In this document: piece after piece, positions 35,318-48,610 of the stretch | Position numbering within the stretch: position 1 is the stretch's first letter | How the letters are laid out: each line of letters starts with the position of its first letter | Origin: Cotesia glomerata | Taxonomy: Eukaryota; Arthropoda; Insecta; Hymenoptera; Braconidae | Assembly (NCBI RefSeq): GCF_020080835.1 | Contig: NC_058165.1 | Location: 799,967 to 863,966 of the forward strand | Length of the DNA: 64,000 nucleotides | Direction: 5' to 3' | Made by a program: the position numbers and the translations under genes | Notes under the pieces: model-generated | What the model saw: the letters and a program-made list of their open reading frames with translations, nothing else | The model's database searches: none | What the model was told of the DNA's origin: nothing

Positions 35318-38300
35318 CTAGGTGCGCACCTGCAGTAGCATATTTGCAAAATTACTGTTGGTAAACTTAAAGTGTCTTTTGTCGTAGAACTTCAGCAGGG
35401 CTGGACTGTACGGATGTTTGTCCTTGAGATGAAGATAGTGGACTTCCGGTTCCTGGGTGGTGTGGCCGCATTCTTCACATACATAGACCTACAAGTCAAT
35501 AAACTATTATCACCACATCCATCATCACCATCATCATCATCACCTATCAAATAAGTAAGTTAAATCCTTACCTTTGTCCTTCTCTCCTTGTAAGCATACT
35601 GGTGCTGAACACCATGAACTTTAAGACAATGACTCTCCAAGGAGCACCGCTGGGTGAAGCTCTTTTCGCACAGATTGCACTTGTAGGGCCTGACACCAGT
35701 GTGAGTACGCGTGTGGCGCTTCAGGTCAAAGGTGTCGTTGAATCCTTTGCCGCAGAATGTGCAAAGGTACCGCTTAACATCACTGTGGCACTTCATGTGC
35801 CGATTTAGAAGCCGCTGGAGGCTGAAGGTCTTGCTGCAGATCCTACAGGAGAACCTATTAGGGTCATCATCCTGAAACAAATGACCTTTTAAGCTCCAGG
35901 TCCAGTTCCTAGATCAGGATTTAGGTTGCCCTAAAGCTTACCTTGCCAGAAGGTGGCCTGGTGGTCCGCTCCTCATCACGCGTGGTCTGTCTCTGTCCTT
36001 CGATAGCCAGTGGGTTCTTGATCCCATGACCTCCATTGACAAACTCAAGCTGACAGTCACCCGGCAAACCAAGCTGGAAGAAAACAACCAATTAGTATCT
36101 GCTAAATCCAACCGAGAGAAAGCACTCAAGTTGGCAGGATGTCCTGCCACCCGGAATGCCTACCCTCTGTTGAAGAGCACCAGGCCGGGATTCGCCACTT
36201 GAACTCACAGTGGCGCTGACTCCCGACGGACTGGGCGCGTGTTCCATCAATCCGCAAGCTGGAGATGTGCTGGTGGAGTTGTCAACGGAGCTAACACCTC
36301 CAGGACTCGGAAGACTGCCACCGGTGCTGCTATCAAGGTCCAGGCCTGAAACATCAACTTATCAGCACCACAATCATCAGGTTGGAGCTAAAATTGTTGG
36401 AAGAATCTTACCACCAGAGAAGGTCAATCCTGGGCTTAGTAATCCTTGATGCGGCGCAGGATTCTGTACCTGGATCTGCAGCTGCTGTAACTGAGGCTCA
36501 GTCTGGCCTTGGTTGATGTGCAAAGCCAGCTCGGGGCGTTCTTTGGCAAGAGGCTGGTAGCTGCTCTCTTCAGGGTAAGGAAGACTTGGAAGCTTCGATA
36601 AGGAGAATTGGTTGTACTGCCTATCGAATCCTCGAAGGGCCAGACTGTGTTCTGGGAACGGATCCACTGATGGTTCCACTGGAGTGGTCATAGGTCCCTC
36701 GGCTGACCCTGGTGAGTGCAAGGAGTCTTCCAGTAGGTCAGTTCCACCTTCATCGGCTGGTAATCGAGGGAGGAACAATTCCGCAGCGTCAGTTAGGCTC
36801 TCCAGTAGCGCGGTGTGGTCAGATGGAGAGCTAAATGTCAAGGTCGCTGTGAATTGAAGTGGGTCCACCACCGCTCCAGTTACCATGTCCACCATCATCC
36901 CAGAATCCGTCACATCGTAGCCGTACTGCCCACCCAGTAAATCCGGCTGGATTTTATAATCCGCTAGATCATCCTCGTCAGTCTCTTCTTTAAGGACCAG
37001 TCCGTAAGACGCACAGACATTTTGTAGCAACGAGTACTGCTTGCCTTCCTGAGCGTTGTACTGCTGCTGGATCTCAGGTTGACCTGTATCACACTCCATT
37101 CCAACATTTGTCGGCGTCAGAAAGCCATTTTGGCCGTATTGGTTCACGAAATTAGCTAAATTATTCCCACCTTTTAAAGATTCATAAAACGGCGGCAACG
37201 AGCCAGATGGAGGCGAACTCGGGCCGTAATTACCCCGGCCGTTTCCTCCAGGATTCATGCCACCGTCGCCAGCACCACCACCAGCGCTTCCACCGCCGAC
37301 TCCTCCACCGCCAATTGACGCGCCTCCAAGATCTCCACCGCCTGAACCACCGGAATAGCTGCCTCCTGAACTGCCTCCTGAACTTCCTGAAGATCCAGAC
37401 CCTGAGCTAGCACGGCCATGACCCGCCGCACAGTTTACCGTCTGAGGAGCAGACAGCCGCATAGCCAACAACGGCCTGGCAATGGAGTTTCCTATTCTGG
37501 AGGCTTTAGCGCCCTCCTTATCATCCTCCTGGTCCTCCTCTTTCTTCTTAGGAACCGCATAGTCAATTGGCTGCTCCTGTTCAGGCTCACTTCTTGGAAT
37601 TTCAATAGTCTCCTTTCTGGTGGGGACTCGCTGGATCACTGACACTCTGGTGGGTGGTTCCACTCTTGGGGTCTTGGGTGGTGTTACCGGCCGCGGTAGG
37701 TCTATTTTTTCCGGTGTTCGGGGCAGTTTTTCCGGCAAGATCGCCGGACTACCGTACTCCTTGCGCTCCGCACGAGTTAACACGTGGCTGCGGCTACCGT
37801 ACGGAACATCACCGCCTAGGATGCTGGAGATAAAGCGCCGGGGACCGGAATTTATTGGGCCCGATGAAGGTTGCCATTGTGGCGGGGGGGATCCAGGCGG
37901 ACTTACACTACGGACTGATTCAGGTGTTGTAGCTCGGTCGTCCTCGGTTTTATCGCGATCTGTAAAAGAAAGGTAGGTGAAAATTTTCGACCTTTTTGTC
38001 TTAAATCGGGATTTTTTTGATGAAATAAATTTTTTTTTGAAAATTAAACGGATGTAGCTTACAGAGGACTTGATTCTGCGTAAAATAATGTATAACAACA
38101 TTGATTAATAAAAATCTAACTATTTTTTAAGGTTAATTGAAAGTTTTTTTGTAGAATTGTGCAAAATTTGCGACTTTTTTATGCTAAATTAAGATTTTTT
38201 TTGGAAAAAATTTTTTTTTTATCAAATTTAGTTAATTGAGCTTGTAGGGGGCTTAATTTTGCGTAAAATGATGTATAATAACATTGATTTTTAAAAATCT

Positions 38301-38719
38301 GACTATTTTTTAAGGTGGATTGAAAATTTTTTTTTTCGAATTTTTTCAAATTTTCGACTTTTTTGTCTTAAATCGGGATTTTTTTAATGAAATAAATTTT
38401 TTTTTTGAAAATTAAATAGATGTAGCTTATAGAGGGCTCAATTCCGCGTAAAATGATGTATAATAATAATAATTTATCATGCAACAACTATCTAAAAATC
38501 AGCAATAGAAATAACATCTATGAATGAAGATATTCGGCTTAATATTAAAGGGAATTATTTTAGGTACTTACACTGGTGCTTGTTGACAATTAGACTTAGC
38601 GGTTCGGTTGTAAGAGGGCTATCCTTTCCACTAGGGGGTGACTTGCTGAGGTGCTGGGCCTCCAACAACCTCAGCTGCTGCTGGTGCAGCCGGTTCTTTA
38701 TCAGAAATATCTTCGGCAT
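35318..38719 (-). CDS. ovo: Ovo/Shavenbaby zinc-finger transcription factor
   Basis: Six exons on the minus strand (38719-38572, 37959-36412, 36345-36164, 36073-35942, 35871-35572, 35488-35318) give 826 aa; all phases close. The four C2H2 fingers near the C-terminus are diagnostic: FSCRICSKTFSLQRLLNRH, YLCTFCGKGFNDTFDLKRH, YKCNLCEKSFTQRCSLESH and YVCEECGHTTQEPEVHYLHL, ending RHFKFTNSNFANM. The N-terminus MPKIFLIKNRLHQQQLRLLE matches the SNAG-like start of insect Ovo/Svb, the region I recall as required for proteasomal trimming triggered by Pri/Tal peptides, which converts the repressor to an activator. The large exon has acidic patches and a Gly/Ser-rich run around residues 230-300. Svb drives epidermal trichome formation and Ovo acts in the female germ line; isoforms arise from alternative upstream promoters. 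The start is the first ATG of the conserved N-terminus. Confidence 0.95.
37975..38480 (+). repeat. 183-bp repeat cluster 1 (forward), in ovo intron 1
   Basis: Three units with cores GCGTAAAATGATGTATAAT or close variants at about 38077, 38262 and 38446, spaced 184-185 bp. Each carries TTAAATCGGGATTTTTT and a GTAGAGGGCT-like word. Confidence 0.88.
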
Positions 38720-39300
38720 TCTGATCACTAGTCTAGATCACTAAACTCAACACTTAAATCACTGATCTGACCTTGAACTTCACTTTAGTTACTAAACTGA
38801 TCATAGATCACTGAGGGATCTATGGATCCACTCACTGGGTATTGTCATAGATCATAGATCATAGATCACTTGAGATTGTTGGAATAAATTGAGGGATTTT
38901 TTTAATATACAAAATTAAGGTGTGGTGCAGACGAATCCTCGCGAGCAACTGGGGCTTTGCCTGGATGTCGGACGGGACCCTGGGCCCCGACCGTGAGCTA
39001 AGAGTCATTTTTTCCCCCACTTATTTCTCGAAGGTATTTACTTGTACCTGTTGGCCCCGGTTACTCCGCTACTCCCCTCTCCACACTACTCCACACAAGC
39101 TACCTTGGCTCTCATAATACATACCAGCTGCCCCTCTCTTGGTCTCTACTAAGCGTCTACTACGCAGAGTCGCTCAAGCGGTTCTCCGCTCGAGAATTGT
39201 TAGTTGTGAGGTGTATATATTGTGGTTCTCACTATAGATTATGGATGTATTTTCTTGTTATGTAGTAGTCGGTTTGGTATTATAAGACATTGCCATGCCG
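38720..39300 (-). promoter_or_regulatory. Probable ovo promoter/5' UTR region
   Basis: Just upstream of the ovo start codon, sequence complexity and GC content rise (38900-39200) and the 183-bp repeats are absent. This is where a proximal promoter and 5' UTR would be expected. The exact start site is not determinable and no TATA motif was convincing. Confidence 0.35.
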
Positions 39301-39469
39301 GCCTCGTGGCTTTAAAACGGACCTTTTAGATCCTAAGCTCATCCTGTTCATCCAGCGTTATAATACTGTACTTTTAGAGTATGTTACAGGTTTTTATTTT
39401 TAAATATACCTGTTTAGGGAAACTTTTAGGAGTTTTTGAGAGCGCAGGGGGTTGCAAAATTTTATTTAG

Positions 39470-40172
39470 TGGAAAAATTTTGGCTGCTTACGTCGTTTTT
39501 GTAATTAATTATTAAAAATAAGGGATTTTTTGGCTTTAAATTGGGATTTTTTTGGGGAAAGAAATTTTTTTAACGAAATAAATGGATGAAGCTTGTAGAG
39601 AGATCAATTCTGCGTAAAATGATATATAATAACATTGATTTTGAAAATCTAGATATTTTTTACGATTAATTGAAAGTTTTTTTGCAGAATTTTGAAGAAC
39701 TTGCGACTTTTTTGCATTAAATTAGGATTTTTTTGAGGAAAAACTTTTTTTTTATTAAATTTAATCAATGAACTTTGTAGAGGGCTCGATTCTGCGTGAA
39801 ATGATATATAACAACATTGAGTTTAAAAATATAACTAATTTTTAAGGTTACTTGAAAGTTTTTTTGTAGAATTTTGCAAAATTCGCAACTTTTTTAGATT
39901 AAATTAGGATTTTTTTGGGGAAAAAACTTTTTTTTATCAAATTAAATTAATGAACCTTGTAGGGGGCTTAATTCTGCGTAAAATGATGTATAATAACATT
40001 AATTTTTAAAAATCTAACTATTTTTTAGGGCGAGTTAAAATTTTTTTTTTTCGAATTTTTAAGAATTTTCAACTTTTTTGTCTTAAATCGGGATTTTTTC
40101 GACAAAAAAAAATTTTTTTTGAAAATTGAAGGGGTGGAGCTTATAAAGGACTTTATTCCGCATAAAATGATG

Positions 40173-40214
<42 letters not shown>

Positions 40215-40260
40215 TTATCAAGCGACAACTATCTAAAAATCAGCAATAGAAATAACATCT
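39470..40260 (+). repeat. 183-bp repeat cluster 2 (forward)
   Basis: Four units with cores at about 39611, 39794, 39976 and 40158 (spacing 182-183 bp), ending in an AAT microsatellite near 40178-40213. Confidence 0.9.
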
Positions 40261-40960
40261 ATGAATGACAATTATCGAAAGGTTGTCTAAACCCGATGAC
40301 CTTGGCTTAAGTTTGATTTATTACAGACATTGCCATTAATATATGAAGGATATAAATGTAAAAGTGATAAAATTCATTGTTTCTACGCCTTCACATTAGA
40401 TAGATATACCATTAAAAAAAATAAAAAAATATGCGGAAGGCTGTAATAAACAGATGACGGAGACAGTGACTCTATAATGAGTCTAAAAAAATAATTATTC
40501 TGAGCTGTCTTTCCTCCGAGCATTGAAATCACTGATTGGGTGTTATTAAATTGAAGATAATTATAAGATTTTCCTGGCCAAGTTGCCCCGCTTAGCAACT
40601 AAGACAAAAAACCATCTGAGATCGAAGACTTTCTCTGTGTCTGTAATTGTATTTGTGGGTTTGTATTTGGGTCCGCCCATCCCAATCTCGGGCCTTTGAG
40701 ACTTGGACACGTAATATACCCGTAATGTTACGCTGTCGTAATCCCTAAGGTAATTATTTATATTTCATTTTATTTATTGTTATTCTGATTTTGTTGTATC
40801 AAACGGATTATAGGTTTATTGTGCAATAATATGCCGCGCAATCAAGATGCAATGTCAAGGCCAAGATCTGCTTATGCAATAACTGATGTAAATTGCCGAC
40901 TATCCGTTATATTAGCTCTAGCCTAGCGTAAGATTTCAGAAATAACATTATTTTTATTAT
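40261..40960. other. Unique island upstream of ovo
   Basis: Non-repetitive sequence of mixed composition between repeat clusters. No open frame with coding character is seen. It is a candidate enhancer or upstream exon segment, by position only. Confidence 0.35.
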
Positions 40961-40979
40961 AAGAGACTGATATTACGGA

Positions 40980-41720
40980 AAATTTCAGAAATTTTAATTT
41001 TGATTGGGATTTTTTCAGACACTATCGCATATAAAATTGGATTTATGTACATTATTTTACGGGGAATTTAATGATCTACAAGATAGATCTATCATAATTC
41101 GAAAAAAACAATTGTCTGGTTGAAAAAATTCCGATTTAGTACAAAAAAATCAATTTTTAGCGAAATTTTGAAGAATTTTGGCGAAATATTCATATTAAAA
41201 TGATCTATAGCACCAAAACCATTGTTATTATACATCATTACACGCAGAATTCAATGTTCTAGGAGGTATGATCATGATTTTTTAGAAAAAAAAATTTTTT
41301 AGTTGAAAAAATCCCGATTTAGTACCCAAAAATCCATTTTTTGCAAAATTTTCAAGAATTTTGGCAAAATATTGATTTAAAAATGATCCATAACACCAAA
41401 AGCATTATTATTATACGTCATTATACGCAGAATTGAATTCTCTAGAAGGTTTGATCATGATTTTGAAAAAAAAAATTTTTTTGATTGAAAAAATCCCGAT
41501 TTAGTACCGAAAAATCAATTTTTCGTCAAAATTTTGAGAATTTAGTAACAAAAATCATTTAAAAATGATCTATGGCATGGAAAGTATTGTTATTATACAT
41601 TATTCTACGCGAAATTTCATGTTTTAGACGATAAAAATATTTATTTTTAATTCCATACTAATTTTCACTAAAAAAATCCCGATTTAATCTTTAAAAATCG
41701 TATTTTCCTTCAAATTAGCT
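40980..41720 (-). repeat. 183-bp repeat cluster 3 (reverse)
   Basis: Four units in reverse orientation with cores (ATTATACATCATTACACGC and variants) at about 41062, 41232, 41413 and 41595, and AATCCCGATTTAGT between them. Confidence 0.88.
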
Positions 41721-41859
41721 CTTTAAAATATTCTTATCTCTTATATTTCTCAGATTTAGCTTCAAGAGATAAAAATTTTCAAGGTCGAAATTCCCAGTCC
41801 ATTTTTGAAGAACAAAAAGTCTAAAAAAGGGATTTTTGTATCGTCCGAGCCCGCTAGGC

Positions 41860-42180
41860 TATTAAATGCATATATGTACGTATATATACACACATAATGT
41901 ATATAGTAGTAATTCCGATTCAAGTCATGTCTGTTTCCTTTTACGGACAAACGTGTTTGTAAAAAGATAGAACAACGAGTCGAGAGAGACATCAGCGGTA
42001 AGAGTGAGATAGAAATAGGGAGAGAGGGGGGAGCCAAAGAAAGAGAAAGAACCAGAGAGAGTTCACTGCCACTGTTGCGGACTCAAAGTTCCGCTGACGG
42101 TCATTACATATACTATTTTATAATAGTTGTTACTACTAATATTATGTCTAGTCTCTAGTCCGTAGCGGTGGAAAAATTTT
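41860..42180. other. Unique island with a GAGA-rich tract
   Basis: At 41985-42060 runs of GAGA (GAGAGAGGGGGGAGCC and similar) follow a more complex stretch. On the ovo strand this reads as a CT-rich tract. GAGA-factor sites often sit at developmental promoters, so an alternative ovo promoter is possible but unproven. Confidence 0.3.
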
Positions 42181-42189
42181 TTTGTAATA

Positions 42190-42930
42190 TATACGTGAGA
42201 ATTCAGAATATGAAATAGAATACCTTGATTATTTTACATGGGATGCATTTTTTTTCGGAAAATCGTGATCTTTTGAGGTTTAAAAATTTTTTTTTTAAAA
42301 ATCAATCAATAGATCTCCTAGAGTACTCAATCTTGCGTAAAATGATGTATAATAACATTGATTTTTATTTATCTAATTATTTTTAATGTCCAATTGAAAA
42401 TTTTTTTCATGATTTTGCAACTTTTTTGCATAAAATCGGGATCTATTTGAGTTTAAAATTTTTTTTTTGAATTTTGACTAGTTGTACCTTGTAGAGGGCT
42501 TTATAATGCGTAAAGTGATGTATAATAATAATGATTTTCAGTAATGCAACCATTTTTAAAATTCAATAAATAGTTTTTTTCATGAATTTTGGCAAATTTT
42601 CGACTTTTTTTACACAAAATTAGGATCTATTTGGGTTTAAAATTATTTTTTGAAATTTAATTGACTGTAACTTATAGAAAACTTCATTACGCGTAGAATG
42701 ATGTATAATAATAATGATTTTCAGTAATGCAACCATTTTTAAAATTCAATAAATAGTTTTTTTCATGAATTTTGGCAAATTTTCGACTTTTTTTACACAA
42801 AATTAGGATCTATTTGGGTTTAAAATTTTTTTTTTTGAAAAATAAATGGTTATATCTTGCAGAAGACTAATTCTGCATAAAATTATGAAGATTTAAAATT
42901 TTTTTCACTAACGTAACTATATTAAAAAAA
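42190..42930 (+). repeat. 183-bp repeat cluster 4 (forward)
   Basis: Four units with cores at about 42335, 42506, 42690 and 42870. The stretches around 42530-42640 and 42710-42830 are nearly identical, which indicates recent duplication. Confidence 0.88.
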
Positions 42931-43640
42931 TAAATTCGTATCATTAAAATGATTTTAGGCATCACATAAAAGGAGCATGTAACCTAAATTGAAAAAATTA
43001 TCACCTGATACTCATATTAATTAGTGGGTAAATGATGACGCATATAGTGACGTAAATGGCCGGGCATTATACCCGGATTCTTGAATCACCCGCGACTCTT
43101 GGTTTTAAAAAATAACGGGTCGCTCTGAAAGTAAACACGTAAAATCACAAACTTTTCATATAATATTATTTTATATTTTTATTATTATATATTTATTTAG
43201 CTTATTATCATTACGCTTACCTGGGTAACCTATAGAGTATAGAATGCAGGTACCCGCTCGGTTAATCAGTACCCGCAATTATAATCTTTATACATAAATA
43301 AAACATGAATATAAAAAATAAGAATAAACTAGTGAGAAAATAATATTCTATTCTGCGTTCCATTGTCAAGTTCGCATGCAACAATTGTTAGATCTGAAAG
43401 TAAGAAAATTTTCTCAAGTTTATTGCGCAATTATTATACTCACTGTAACTCAAGATGGAGGCTGTAGGATATTCATACACGCAGCATATATTATACATAT
43501 TTTTTCTTACCGGTTACGTGCACTCTCAAGTTCATGGAAGAAAATTTATTATAACTATTTTTTTTTTAAGGATACTTGGAAAAAATAGTCTAGCGTGTTA
43601 TTTTATGCAGAATCTTGTCCTGTACACTATACATTAAACC
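42931..43640. other. Unique island between repeat clusters
   Basis: Mixed-composition sequence with a dense patch at 43030-43140. The 70-aa frame at 43376 has no family resemblance or splice support. Nothing further can be assigned. Confidence 0.3.
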
Positions 43641-43649
43641 ATTTGATGA

Positions 43650-44200
43650 AAAAAAATCTTTTTAGTTGAAAAAATCCTGATTTAATTAAAAAAAATCCTC
43701 AATTCTCAAAAATTCACAAAAAAAAACTTTTTGAAAGCTTCGCACAATTACTTGCATTACTCAAACTTATTATTATTATATACCATTTTACGCAAAATTT
43801 AGTTCTCTACAAGGTAAAGTCATTTTTTCCCAAAAAAAATCCCGATTTAATTCAAATAAGTCGCAAATTCTTAAAAATTCGCCCAAAAAATTTTTGAAGG
43901 CTTCGCATAACTACTTGCATCATCCAAACTTATTATTATTATATATCATCTTACGCAAAATTTAATCTTTCACAAGGTCCAACTACTTGCGTTGCTTAAA
44001 TTAATTTTCATCATATACCATTTTACACAGAATCAAATCCTCTAGAAGTTACATTCATTCATTTTAAAAAATAAAAATTTTTTAGCCAAAAAAATCCTAA
44101 TTTAATGTTCTAGAATCAGGATTTTCTTCAAATACCTTCCAAAAAAATAATCCAAATCTTGTAAAAAAAATCCTCTAAATCTTTAGCAAAAATAAAAACC
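43650..44200 (-). repeat. 183-bp repeat cluster 5 (reverse)
   Basis: About three reverse units with cores at 43776, 43938 and 44013. The last spacing is short, so one unit is truncated. GGCTTCGCACAACTACTTGC is an added motif shared with the 54.9-55.7 kb cluster. Confidence 0.82.
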
Positions 44201-45000
44201 CGCAGTGTCACTTACCTATGATTACTATCCGTGGTACGGTAGCCCTAAAATAAAAACCGAAAAAAGGAAGCCAAGGTTATCCAATATATTACGTAGTGGA
44301 TTACTTAAACTGAGGCTACAGTATATATATATTTATTCTTAAGGTACCGCAAGCTCCAGAGACACAACTTTGTTCACTTTTGCTTGCCCGTAACCTAACG
44401 GTTCACCGTCAGCTCTCGGTAATCGTCAGGCAGACCAACAACAAAAAATAAACATCACTCATTTTATTTGTTGACAATTGTTGAATCAATGAAAATCTTC
44501 AATCTCTTGATCATAATAAAATTTATTTAATATATATGTGTCTACGACGATCAAACCCTTCAACTTGGACGTGTCCGACTTACCAAGACCCGTGTTGTAC
44601 ATACTAATTGCTGCGGATGCCATCACGTAATAGTGTTACGCCACTTGCCCCAAAATCCCTCGGCTTTTAATTTTAAATGCTATTTTTCTGTTTTATGTTT
44701 CAGAATTTTTGGTTAATAAACGACATAAGAGTCTTGATTTTTTTTCTTAACCAACAATATTAATGGTCTTTTTGCTTTTTTGCAATCGCGGTATGCGAGG
44801 ATGTGTGGCGAGGATCGAGTGGGTTCATTGGACGCCAGCGGCCGCCAATTTACCGTTACGTCTTCGGAGCAAAAATTACACGCCAGTTCTCCAAGCACCA
44901 AGCTGACTTCTCTACTGTTGAGTTGTAAAGAATAAACAAGTCTAGTGTAGGAGTTTCAAGTTTTTAAAGGGAATTATGTTGTCCAGGGTTCAAGGTTTTT
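44201..45000. other. Unique island, GC-enriched
   Basis: 44340-44450 and 44800-44930 are clearly more complex and GC-richer than their surroundings. A minus-strand frame at 44713-44901 contains GTAAC/GTAAAT donor-like words. This could be an upstream non-coding exon or promoter of ovo; there is no homology-based support. Confidence 0.3.
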
Positions 45001-45009
45001 AGATTGCAC

Positions 45010-45990
45010 AATTTTTTTAAGAAAAAGACGATTTTTTAGATTAGATTGGGATTTTTTGAACTAAATAATGTCATATGCAAAAAATTATAGATGGATTTTC
45101 TAGAACATTTAATTCTGCGTAGAATGATGCATAAGAACAATGCATTTGATGGTCTCGATCATTTTTAAATGGACTTTGAAACAAAAAACTTGAAAATTTT
45201 GGAAAAAATTGAGTTTTTAGCTTAGATTGGGAGTTTTTTGAACTAAATCAAGTTATATGTTAAAAGGTATGAATGTATCGTATAGAACATTAAATTCTGC
45301 GTAGAATGATGTATAATAACGACCCATTAGATCATCTAGATCATTTTTAAATAGGCTTTGAAACAAAAACCTTGAAAATTTTGGAAAAAATTGAGTTTTT
45401 AGCACTAAATCGGGATTTTTTCGATGAAAAGTTGTATTAAATTGAAAATGATTGATGGTATCTTGTAGAATATAATTTTTTGCATAAAATAATGTATCAT
45501 GATAATAGATTTGATCCTCTAGATCATTTTTAAATCGATTTGAAAATGAAAATCTTGAGAATTTTGCAAAAAATTGAGTTTTTTGCACTAAATCGGGATT
45601 TTTTCGGTGAAAACTGGTACTAAACTGAAAATTAATAATTATACCTTGTAGAGTATGAATTTTCGCGTAAAATTATGTATTATGACAATAGATTTGATCT
45701 TATGGATCATTTTTAAATAGATTTAAAAATGAAAATCTTGAGAATTTTGCAAAAAATTGAGTTTTTGATACTTAATCGGGATTTTTTCAGTGAAAACTTG
45801 TAATAACTTGAAAATAATTGATGGTATCTTATAGAGTATAAAATTTTGCAAAATATTATGGATAATGATGACCTATTTGATGGTCTAGATCATTTTTAAA
45901 TTGCTGTTAAAACAAAATTTTTGATAATTTTGAAAAAAAACGAGATTTTTCTCGAAAAATTGGGATTAAATCAATAACAAAATTTTTTTT
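45010..45990 (+). repeat. 183-bp repeat cluster 6 (forward)
   Basis: Five units with cores at about 45115, 45298, 45480, 45663 and 45845, regular at 182-183 bp. The minus-strand frame at 45253-45588 follows the repeat. Confidence 0.9.
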
Positions 45991-46559
45991 TAAATGACAT
46001 TTTCTGGTAAGAAAAAAATATAAAATTTTAAGTTTCCTTTGATGGACGTTGAAAAAAAAATTTATGGCAAATAAAAATGGTCGTGTAAAAATAACTAGTT
46101 GGTTATATATTTTTAAAACTAGTAATTTAAACTTCCGTAGTTTACTATTATTCTCAGTTGAAAGCAGTTAATCCTTCATCGGACAACTGTGCAATCGACA
46201 ATTACATTTTTTTTACTACCCTGATGGCTGATGGCTTTTTAAACCCTTTTTTATGGCCGGTAAAAAACGTAAGGGTTGCTGTCGACAGGTATATTATATT
46301 CTTCTAAATCTATTTGTTATTTATACCTGTATGACAAGAAAGGATAAAATTCAATTCTATTGAAAAAAAATCCTTTTTTATGAGGGTGGGAAAATTTTTT
46401 AATTTTTATTGAAATTTATGGGGTTTAATTCCTTTTTTTAGTGGAGTTATTTTATAAAATACAAGGCCTGAAAATAATTTTTAGCTATTAAAAAACTTTA
46501 AATAAATATAAAAATATTAAAACTATAAAAAATCTTGTTAAATTAATTTTTAAATAGGA

Positions 46560-47070
46560 TTTTTTCGGATATGGTGTAGAGTAATTACATATTGTGGTAT
46601 GTCATTTTACGCAGAATTGAGTCCTTTATAAGATACAAACATTCATTTTTGTGAAAAAAATTTTTAAACCTCAATAGATCAAAATTTAATGCAAAAAATT
46701 TGAAAAATCTTAAAAATTGTGCAAAAAAATTTTGAAATTCATTTTAAAAAGAGTTGGATTACTCAAAATCAATGTTATTATATATCATTTTATGCAAAAT
46801 TAAGTTCTCTACAAGATAAGACCATTAATTTTCCTAAAAAAAATTTTTAAACCTGAATAGATCACATTTCAATGCAAAAAATTCGAAAAATCTTGAAAAT
46901 TGTGCAAAAAAATTTTGAAATTAATTTTAAAAATGGTTGGATCACTAAAAATCAATGTTAGTATATATCATTTTACGCCGAATTAATTCCTCTATATGAT
47001 AAAATCATAATATTTATAAGTAAGATGAATTTTCCCCGAAAAAATCCCATTTTTGCACAAAAAAGCCGGG
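46560..47070 (-). repeat. 183-bp repeat cluster 7 (reverse)
   Basis: Three units with cores at about 46598, 46780 and 46961, spaced 181-182 bp. The preceding 46000-46560 is AT-rich and featureless. Confidence 0.88.
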
Positions 47071-47689
47071 TAAAAAAATGAAAAGAGAGTGTCAAGGCCA
47101 AGAATTTGGTAATTTGCGGTTGGGATTGCAAAAAATACGTTGAAAGGAGAACTTATTTGTTACGTAACAAAACATAACACACCATAGAATTACCAATTAA
47201 ATTAAGGGGGCGCAACCACAAGTACCATCGCCTCCGCAATAATAAATAATAAATAATAATGTTAACCAAAAATGTACAGAACTCGATAATAATAAAATGA
47301 TCATCAATGCAGATGTTGAGACTTCCGACAGTCGTGAGAGTATCCGCTCTTTTTATAATTCTATATATATATATATATATATCTACTAGTAATTCGATCA
47401 TGTACACATTTAGTTCCACAAAAAAGCCCATTTTCGTACTATCCAACGACTTACATTCCCAAAAGCCGCATAATAAAATTTAAATGCATATCGATACCTA
47501 TATATGTGGTATAGTGTTTCTATGTACCCTTGGATAACAAATAAATGATGCTGAGAAAAACACAAAGGCCTATTTTCTTCAGCAGGTCAAATTTTGGGCC
47601 TTATACAGAGCGTGGGAGTTCAGACAGGTGAACTTGTTGCTTCATGTTGCTCCTTCAGGAATAAATTCTGATGTTTGTAATGCTGAGAT

Positions 47690-48610
47690 AAAAATAATCC
47701 CAGTTTCATTCAAGAAAATCCGAATTTTTTGAAATTATTTTTTTATACGTCTGTAACTTGAAAAATATTGAGTTTATTTAAATTTTGTAAGAGATCAAAG
47801 TTGTAGATAATTTAATTTTCTATCAGAAAGTTAAGGATCTGTAAGAATTTTTAAGTCTAAGGTCCAAAAGATCCTAATTTTAATTTTTAAAAATTTTTAA
47901 AACCACTTTTTTATAAAAAAAAGTGCTATAACTCTGAAACTATTGAATTTTTCAAAATTTTATAAGGGGTCAAAATTGTAGAAAATTCAATTTCCTACAA
48001 GAAAAATTAAAGATCTATAAGAATTTTCAAGCCTAAGATCCAAAAGATCCTAATTTTAATTTTTAAAAATTTTTAAAACCATTTTTTTACAAAAAAAGAA
48101 CTATAACTCCAAAACTATTGAATTTTTGAAAATTTTATAAAAGATCAAAATTGTAGGAAATTCAATTTCCTATCAAGAAAGTTATGGATCTATAAGAATT
48201 TTCAAGCCTAAGATCCAAAAGATCCTAATTTTAAATTTTAAAAATTTTTAAAACCACTTTTTTATAAAAAAAGTGCTATAACTCCGAAACTATTGAATTT
48301 TTCAAAATTTTATAAGAAATCAAAATTGTAGAAAATTTAATTTTCTGTTAAGAAAGTTCAAGACCTATAGAAATTTTTAAGTTTAAGATAGAAAAAATCG
48401 TTAATTAGATTTAAAAAAATTTTTTAAACCACTTTTTTACAAATAAAGAGCTCTAACTCGGAATCTATTGACTTTTCGAAAATTTTATAGGAGACCAAAG
48501 TTGTAGAAAATAAAATTTTGTATTTAAATAGTTGAAAATCTAAGGAATTTTTCAAGTCTAAGATCAAAAAAATCCCAATTAAAGTTAAAAACAATTAAAA
48601 AACGCTATAA
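47690..48610. repeat. ~178-bp tandem repeat of a different family, five units
   Basis: Units share CAAAATTGTAGAAAATTCAA, GATCCAAAAGATCCTAATTT and ACTATTGAATTTTTCAAAAT. They lack the GCGTAAAATGATG core. A related fragment with AAAATTGTAGAGCATTAAAT lies at 51985-52200. Confidence 0.88.

Noticed and set aside
36612..37976. Plus-strand open frames opposite the large ovo exon
   Set aside because: They are shadows of the conserved minus-strand coding exon.
45253..45588. 111-aa minus-strand frame with repeated QKTQFFAKFSRF-like segments
   Set aside because: The repetition is the 183-bp DNA repeat read in one frame; no evidence of a gene.
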